A stretch of DNA of 8,623 nucleotides, from the NCBI GenBank assembly GCA_025929455.1, contig JAICMB010000114.1:1-8623 (forward strand). The letters are read 5' to 3'. Position numbers and translations under genes: made by a program. The stretch is from Bryobacteraceae bacterium (GTDB lineage Bacteria > Acidobacteriota > Terriglobia > Bryobacterales > Bryobacteraceae). Shown piece after piece: positions 5,056 to 8,623 of this stretch; the first letter of the stretch is position 1; each line of letters starts with the position of its first letter. Below the pieces are notes generated by a model. That model worked only from the letters and a program-made list of their open reading frames with translations, had not been told where the DNA came from and made no database searches.

Positions 5056-6237
5056 ATGGGCAAACGCATCGGCATACTTACCGGGGGCGGGGATGTCCCC
5101 GGTCTAAATTCCGTTATCAAATCAGTCACGTACCGCAGCAGTGAGAACAACTGCGAGGTCGTCGGGCTGCGCCGGGGCTGGGAGGCGCTGACGCACGTCA
5201 ACTTCGACGACCCGGCTAGCGTGAAGCGCTACGTCCTGCCGCTCGACCGCGAAAACACGCGCAGCATCGAGCGCTTCGGCGGCACGTTTCTCCACAGCAG
5301 CCGCACCAATCCGCGCAAAATGAAGGAAATTCCGGAGTTTCTCGCCGGTAAAACATTCGACAAATCCGAAGTCACCAAAGAGAATAAAACCACCGTCACC
5401 TACGACATGACGCCGCAGGTGATGAGCAATCTGGAGAAGCTGAACCTCGATTGCCTGATCGCGATCGGCGGCGACGATACGCTGAGCTACGCCGCGCACC
5501 TCGACCAAAAGGGCTTTGAGGTGGTTGCGGTGCCGAAGACGATGGACAACGATGTGCGTAACACGGAGTACTGCATCGGTTTCTCGACGGCGATTACACG
5601 CGCGACGGCCGCCATCAATCGCCAGCGCACTACAGTCGGTTCGCACGAGCGCATCGGCTTGTTTCGCGTATTCGGGCGCGATGCCGGCTACACGGCGCTC
5701 TACACCGCCTATGTAAGCTCGATCCGGTGCGCCATTCCGGAATACCGCTTCGATGTGGATAAGCTGATCGAGTTCCTGATGCAGGACAAGCGCAACAACC
5801 CCAGCAATTACGCGCTGTTTGTCATGTCCGAAGGCGCGGAGTGGGTGGGCTACAAAGTTCAGGAATACGGCGACCCGGACCCGTACGGCCACCGCAAGAA
5901 GATGAACGTTGCGGAAGTGCTCAGCGATCTCATCCGCAAAGAAACCAAGCAAGAAACGATCGTGAGCGACCTTACCTACGATCTGCGCAGCGGCGAGCCC
6001 GATTTCGTCGATAAGATGATCGCGCTCACGTTCGGGACCATGGCGCTGGATGCCATTTTGCAGAACCAGAGCGGCTGCATGGCCGCCGTGGTGAATGGGT
6101 GTTACGCCATGGTGCCCATTCCTGACCCGAAGGTCGGGCCCCGCAAGGTGGACGTCGCGAACATGTACAATACCGAACGCTACCGGCCCAGCTACGGCAA
6201 CAAGGTAGGCTGGCCCATATTCCTTACGCGCGCCTAA
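5056..6237 (+). CDS. 6-phosphofructokinase, PPi-dependent type by active-site residues
   Basis: A PFK-A superfamily enzyme of 393 residues that interconverts fructose-6-phosphate and fructose-1,6-bisphosphate. Motifs in order are TGGGDVPGLN (9-18), IGGDDT (137-142), PKTMDND (160-166), FGRDAG (206-211) and SEG (258-260). Two positions that separate phosphoryl donors carry the PPi-type residues. The second aspartate of GGDDT replaces the glycine of ATP enzymes (GGDGS), and K161 of PKTMDND replaces the glycine of PGTIDND. In the family these two changes mark pyrophosphate-dependent, reversible enzymes, so PPi use is inferred here. M163 in place of the usual isoleucine is a mild oddity. The gene starts 15 bases after rhaB without a clear Shine-Dalgarno sequence, and is probably part of the same transcript. 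An ATP-dependent activity cannot be fully excluded from sequence alone. Confidence 0.9.
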   Translation: MGKRIGILTGGGDVPGLNSVIKSVTYRSSENNCEVVGLRRGWEALTHVNFDDPASVKRYVLPLDRENTRSIERFGGTFLHSSRTNPRKMKEIPEFLAGKTFDKSEVTKENKTTVTYDMTPQVMSNLEKLNLDCLIAIGGDDTLSYAAHLDQKGFEVVAVPKTMDNDVRNTEYCIGFSTAITRATAAINRQRTTVGSHERIGLFRVFGRDAGYTALYTAYVSSIRCAIPEYRFDVDKLIEFLMQDKRNNPSNYALFVMSEGAEWVGYKVQEYGDPDPYGHRKKMNVAEVLSDLIRKETKQETIVSDLTYDLRSGEPDFVDKMIALTFGTMALDAILQNQSGCMAAVVNGCYAMVPIPDPKVGPRKVDVANMYNTERYRPSYGNKVGWPIFLTRA

Positions 6238-6296
6238 CGCGAGAACCAATTTTCCGCGCTCCCAACCGCTTTCACGGTTTGGCGCGTCTAACAAAT

Positions 6297-6301
6297 GGGA
6301 G
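6297..6301 (+). promoter_or_regulatory. Ribosome binding site for the small 90-residue gene
   Basis: GGGAG is spaced nine bases from ATG 6311. It is the main local support for treating the following short open frame as a real gene rather than chance. Confidence 0.55.
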
Positions 6302-6310
6302 TGCGGTTAG

Positions 6311-6583
6311 ATGGCTAAAGACAGCTCGGAACCGCTTATCGTCGCCAGCATCGCCGATGGGTGGTGGGTCACGCTCGCGCAGGACAAGCCCCGTCGATGG
6401 ACGGCGCAAGTCTGGGGAGAGGAGCTCGCCGATTCCGAGCTCGTCTGCCGCAATCTCGAAGAAGCACAAGCGGCCGCGCTGAAATTCGCGCGGGACCACT
6501 TGCGCTCGGCCGGTGTCGCGACGCGCCGGCATGTGCGGTGGATCGTCCCCTGGACGGTCGAATACATCGTCAAGTTAAGCTGA
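6311..6583 (+). CDS. Hypothetical small tryptophan-rich protein
   Basis: I do not recognise this 90-residue protein. It has no signal peptide or membrane segment and is probably cytoplasmic. Six tryptophans (18, 19, 30, 35, 77, 81) are unusual for its length. The middle part (about 47-66, LEEAQAAALKFARDHLRS) looks like one amphipathic helix, with probable beta strands before it (VASIADGWWVTL, RWTAQVWG) and after it (RRHVRWIVPWTVEYIVKL). This strand-strand-helix-strand look suggests a compact alpha/beta domain. The start ATG 6311 has a GGGAG ribosome binding site. The gene stands 73 bases after the phosphofructokinase and points toward iscX on the opposite strand. It could be the last gene of the operon or independent. 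Support for being real comes from the ribosome binding site, the balanced composition and its fit between two genes. Confidence 0.6.
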   Translation: MAKDSSEPLIVASIADGWWVTLAQDKPRRWTAQVWGEELADSELVCRNLEEAQAAALKFARDHLRSAGVATRRHVRWIVPWTVEYIVKLS

Positions 6584-6591
6584 CAAGGTAG

Positions 6592-6616
6592 GAAGGCAGT
6601 CTTGCTGCCTGCCTTC
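6592..6616. terminator. Hairpin after the small plus-strand gene
   Basis: GAAGGCAG (6592-6599) pairs with CTGCCTTC (6609-6616) around a nine-base loop. A shorter alternative stem, GGCAG (6595-6599) with CTGCC (6605-6609), overlaps it. It begins nine bases after the stop codon of the small gene, the right place for a terminator, but only TTCC follows rather than a T-run. A weak or factor-assisted terminator is the best reading. Confidence 0.4.
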
Positions 6617-6658
6617 TTCCTAGCAAACCGATCCTGCTCCCTTGAGCAAACCCCGTGG

Positions 6659-6686
6659 CGCAACCGGTCGCCTTTTGCCGGTTGCG
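6659..6686. terminator. Hairpin after iscX (convergent gap)
   Basis: CGCAACCGG (6659-6667) pairs with CCGGTTGCG (6678-6686) around a ten-base loop, giving a nine-pair GC-rich stem. On the minus strand it lies about 12 bases after the iscX stop, where a terminator for hscA-iscX is expected. No T-run follows on either strand. It may end transcription with help or protect the 3' end of the transcript. Confidence 0.45.
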
Positions 6687-6697
6687 GGCGCCGCCTT

Positions 6698-6913
6698 TTA
6701 CGAGTGGCTGTCCTTGTACTCCTCCAGCCAGGCCATCTGAATCGCCTCCAACTTCCCTTCCGTGCTTTTGCCCGGATCGTCGCCAAAATCCGGCAGTCCT
6801 GTCACCCACTTGTGCAGATCGGTGTACCGGACGTTCGCGGGATCGAGGTCCGGGTATTCTTCGCCAAGCGCGATCGCGATGCTTTCCGCGTCATCCCAGG
6901 TCAGTTTAGGCAT
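6698..6913 (-). CDS. iscX: Fe-S cluster assembly protein IscX
   Basis: IscX is a small acidic helical protein that binds the cysteine desulfurase IscS and iron and tunes cluster assembly. This 71-residue protein fits the family length (about 66 in E. coli) and its hallmarks. LTWDDAESIAIALGEEYPDL lies at 4-23, followed by DPANVRYTDLHKWVTGLPDF (24-43), DDP (45-47) and the end LEAIQMAWLEEY (55-66), with acidic residues dominating. It starts 13 bases after the hscA stop on the same strand. A purine-rich GGAGAGG lies just upstream of its ATG (about 6917-6923), so the two are cotranscribed. The neighbour independently supports the call. A hairpin at 6659-6686 may end the transcript. Confidence 0.95.
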   Translation of the reverse strand: MPKLTWDDAESIAIALGEEYPDLDPANVRYTDLHKWVTGLPDFGDDPGKSTEGKLEAIQMAWLEEYKDSHS

Positions 6914-6926
6914 GGTCCTCTCCGCG

Positions 6927-8623
6927 TCAGATTTTCGTGCCCTTCAGCGCACCGCGCACGGCCGTGTTCATCATATTCTCGGCGAGATTCATGGTAGCCC
7001 GGTTAAGTTGCTCGATCTTTTCCAGGATTAAGTGGTGATCGTCGGAATGGTAGACCAGCAGCAGTTCGTTGACGGCGCGATCGATTGCCGCGCGCTCGTC
7101 GTCGGTTAGCTCGTAGTACGCGTCGTTGGCGCGGGCTTTCTCGAGCGCCGCCAGAATGTTGTCCGCCTCCACGCGCGCCTCGCGCACCTGCCGCTCGCGA
7201 AAGTCCTCTTCGGCTTTCTCGAACGACTCGCGGATCATCGCCTCCACCTGGCTGTCGGTGAGGCCGTATGACGGCTTCACTTCCACCGTCTGCTCTTTGC
7301 CGGTACGCTGGTCGCGCGCCGTTACGCTGAGAATGCCGTTCGCGTCGATAAGGAATCGCACCTCGATGCGGGCCAGGCCTGCAGGCAGCGGATCGATATC
7401 TTTCAGGTCGAAGCGAGCCAGGCTGCGGCAGTCCTTTACGAGTTCGCGCTCGCCCTGCACGACGTGAATCAGCACGTTGCGCTGTCCGTCCACCGCGGTC
7501 GTAAAAGATTCCGTGGCGCTCGCCGGAATAGTCGAATTGCGGTGAATCAGTTTCGAAACCACGCCGCCCATCGTCTCGATGCCGAGCGATAGCGGCGTCA
7601 CGTCGAGCAAGAGCTTGTCTTCGACATGGCCCGCCAGAATGCCGGCCTGCACCGCGGCGCCGAGCGCGACCACCTCGTCCGGATTCAGCTCCGTATGCGG
7701 CCGCGCGCGGAATAATTTCTCGACCGCCCCCCGCACCAGCGGAATTCGCGTGGAACCGCCCACCAGCACGACTTCATCGATTTGTTCCACCGTAACGCCC
7801 GCGTCCTTAATGCAATCACGGCACGGCCCCAGCGTACGGTCCACAATCGGCGTGATCAGCTTGTCGAACAACTCGCGGTCGATGCGGCGCTGGTAGCTCT
7901 TGCCGCGATACTCGAGTTCGATATTCGTGAACGGCACGAACGAAAGGCGCTCTTTCGCGTCGATCACCGCGCGCCGCAGCCGCTGCGCGCCTTCGCTATC
8001 GCGCGCCAGATCCTCGCCCCATTCGCTGCCGATGTCCTCGAGGGCAATTCTCAGGAGCAGGTTGTCGATATCGTCGCCGCCCAGATGCGTGTCGCCGTTC
8101 GTGGCGAGCACTTCGAAGATGCCGTCGTGCAAACGCAGAATCGAAATATCGAACGTGCCGCCGCCCAGATCGTAAACCGCAACGATGCCGTTCTGCCGCT
8201 TGTCGAGCCCGTACGCCAGCGCCGCTGCGGTCGGCTCGTTCACCAGTCGCAGCACCTCCAGCCCGGCGATGCGTCCGGCGTCCTTTGTGGCCTGCCGCTG
8301 CGCGTCGTTGAAGTACGCTGGCACGGTGATAACGGCCTGCGTTACCGGCTCGCCGAAAAACGCTTCGGCGTGATCTTTCAATTCCCGCAGGATCGCCGCC
8401 GAAACTTCCGGTGGCGTCATGATCTTGCCGCCCAGCTGCAGCCGGATCACCTCGCCGCTATCGGAGGCGATATGGAACGGGAACAGCGCCAGTTCTTCCT
8501 GTACATCCTCCAGCCCCCGCCCCATCAGCCGCTTGACGGAATACACGGTGCGCTCGGGGTGCGTCAGCAGCATGTCGCGCGCCACGCTACCCGCGACTAT
8601 GGAGCCGTCCGGCGTTACGGATA
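6927..8623 (-). CDS. hscA: Fe-S protein assembly chaperone HscA (N-terminus outside window)
   Basis: HscA is the specialised Hsp70 that, with HscB, binds cluster-loaded IscU and promotes transfer to target proteins. The frame stays open to the window edge, so the gene is partial. About 564 codons are visible, and the first nucleotide-binding motif (GIDLGTTNS type) lies outside. An apparent start at 8585 is internal: the codons before it still read as Hsp70 ([12 protein letters not shown]). Counting from that position, visible motifs are [12 protein letters not shown] (116-127), [12 protein letters not shown] (138-149), [12 protein letters not shown] (273-284) and the interdomain linker [11 protein letters not shown] (325-335). 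HscA rather than DnaK is indicated by [18 protein letters not shown] (375-392), [16 protein letters not shown] and the short C-terminus ending near RGALKGTK. iscX follows directly, with no ferredoxin gene between. The ATPase and substrate-binding domains look intact. Confidence 0.95.
   Translation of the reverse strand, partial: SVTPDGSIVAGSVARDMLLTHPERTVYSVKRLMGRGLEDVQEELALFPFHIASDSGEVIRLQLGGKIMTPPEVSAAILRELKDHAEAFFGEPVTQAVITVPAYFNDAQRQATKDAGRIAGLEVLRLVNEPTAAALAYGLDKRQNGIVAVYDLGGGTFDISILRLHDGIFEVLATNGDTHLGGDDIDNLLLRIALEDIGSEWGEDLARDSEGAQRLRRAVIDAKERLSFVPFTNIELEYRGKSYQRRIDRELFDKLITPIVDRTLGPCRDCIKDAGVTVEQIDEVVLVGGSTRIPLVRGAVEKLFRARPHTELNPDEVVALGAAVQAGILAGHVEDKLLLDVTPLSLGIETMGGVVSKLIHRNSTIPASATESFTTAVDGQRNVLIHVVQGERELVKDCRSLARFDLKDIDPLPAGLARIEVRFLIDANGILSVTARDQRTGKEQTVEVKPSYGLTDSQVEAMIRESFEKAEEDFRERQVREARVEADNILAALEKARANDAYYELTDDERAAIDRAVNELLLVYHSDDHHLILEKIEQLNRATMNLAENMMNTAVRGALKGTKI

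Noticed and set aside
5122..6294. 390-codon frame antisense to the phosphofructokinase
   Set aside because: The sense strand encodes all PFK motifs in order; the antisense product shows no recognisable domain.
6238..6310. Terminator after the phosphofructokinase gene
   Set aside because: Only a five-pair stem (AACCG 6264-6268 with CGGTT 6275-6279) and no T-run; too weak to list.
8571..8585. GTG at 8585 as the start of hscA
   Set aside because: The upstream codons stay open and still read as Hsp70, and the essential first nucleotide-binding motif would be missing; the gene is simply cut by the window.

Overview
The window is high-GC bacterial chromosome with a house-keeping flavour. The ECF sigma/anti-sigma pair, the exported secretin-domain protein, the rhamnulokinase next to a PPi-type phosphofructokinase, and an intergenic region full of short GC-rich hairpin repeats together suggest an Acidobacteriota-like genome (Solibacter/Bryobacter type). 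That assignment is an inference from gene content and repeat style; no rRNA or other marker gene is present.

Layout. (1) 1-1187, plus strand: the C-terminal end of GTPase HflX, cut by the window edge, then phosphatidylglycerophosphate synthase PgsA 17 bases later. (2) 1188-1857: about 670 bases without a convincing gene. It holds three copies of a two-hairpin element whose stems vary but stay self-complementary, inside a partly duplicated, decayed repeat block. (3) 1858-6237, plus strand: ECF sigma factor, zinc-binding membrane anti-sigma factor, exported secretin-N-like protein, rhamnulokinase RhaB and a phosphofructokinase with PPi-type active-site residues. The first four genes overlap stop-to-start (ATGA, ATGA, TTGA) and the fifth follows after 15 bases, so they look like one transcription unit. 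(4) 6311-6583, plus strand: an unrecognised 90-residue, tryptophan-rich protein. (5) 6584-6697: a convergent gap with two hairpins. (6) 6698-8623, minus strand: IscX and the Fe-S chaperone HscA, the latter cut at its N-terminus by the window edge.

How the genes may work together. HscA and IscX belong to ISC iron-sulfur cluster assembly. The sigma and anti-sigma genes form a membrane-linked regulatory switch, and the exported third protein could be an envelope component or an output of that switch. RhaB phosphorylates rhamnulose on the way to DHAP and lactaldehyde, and the PPi-type PFK acts in the same triose/hexose phosphate pool. Joining envelope signalling to sugar catabolism in one overlapping unit is the most unusual coding arrangement here; the covarying hairpin elements are the most unusual non-coding one. 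I found no evidence of a wholly new defence or mobile system.
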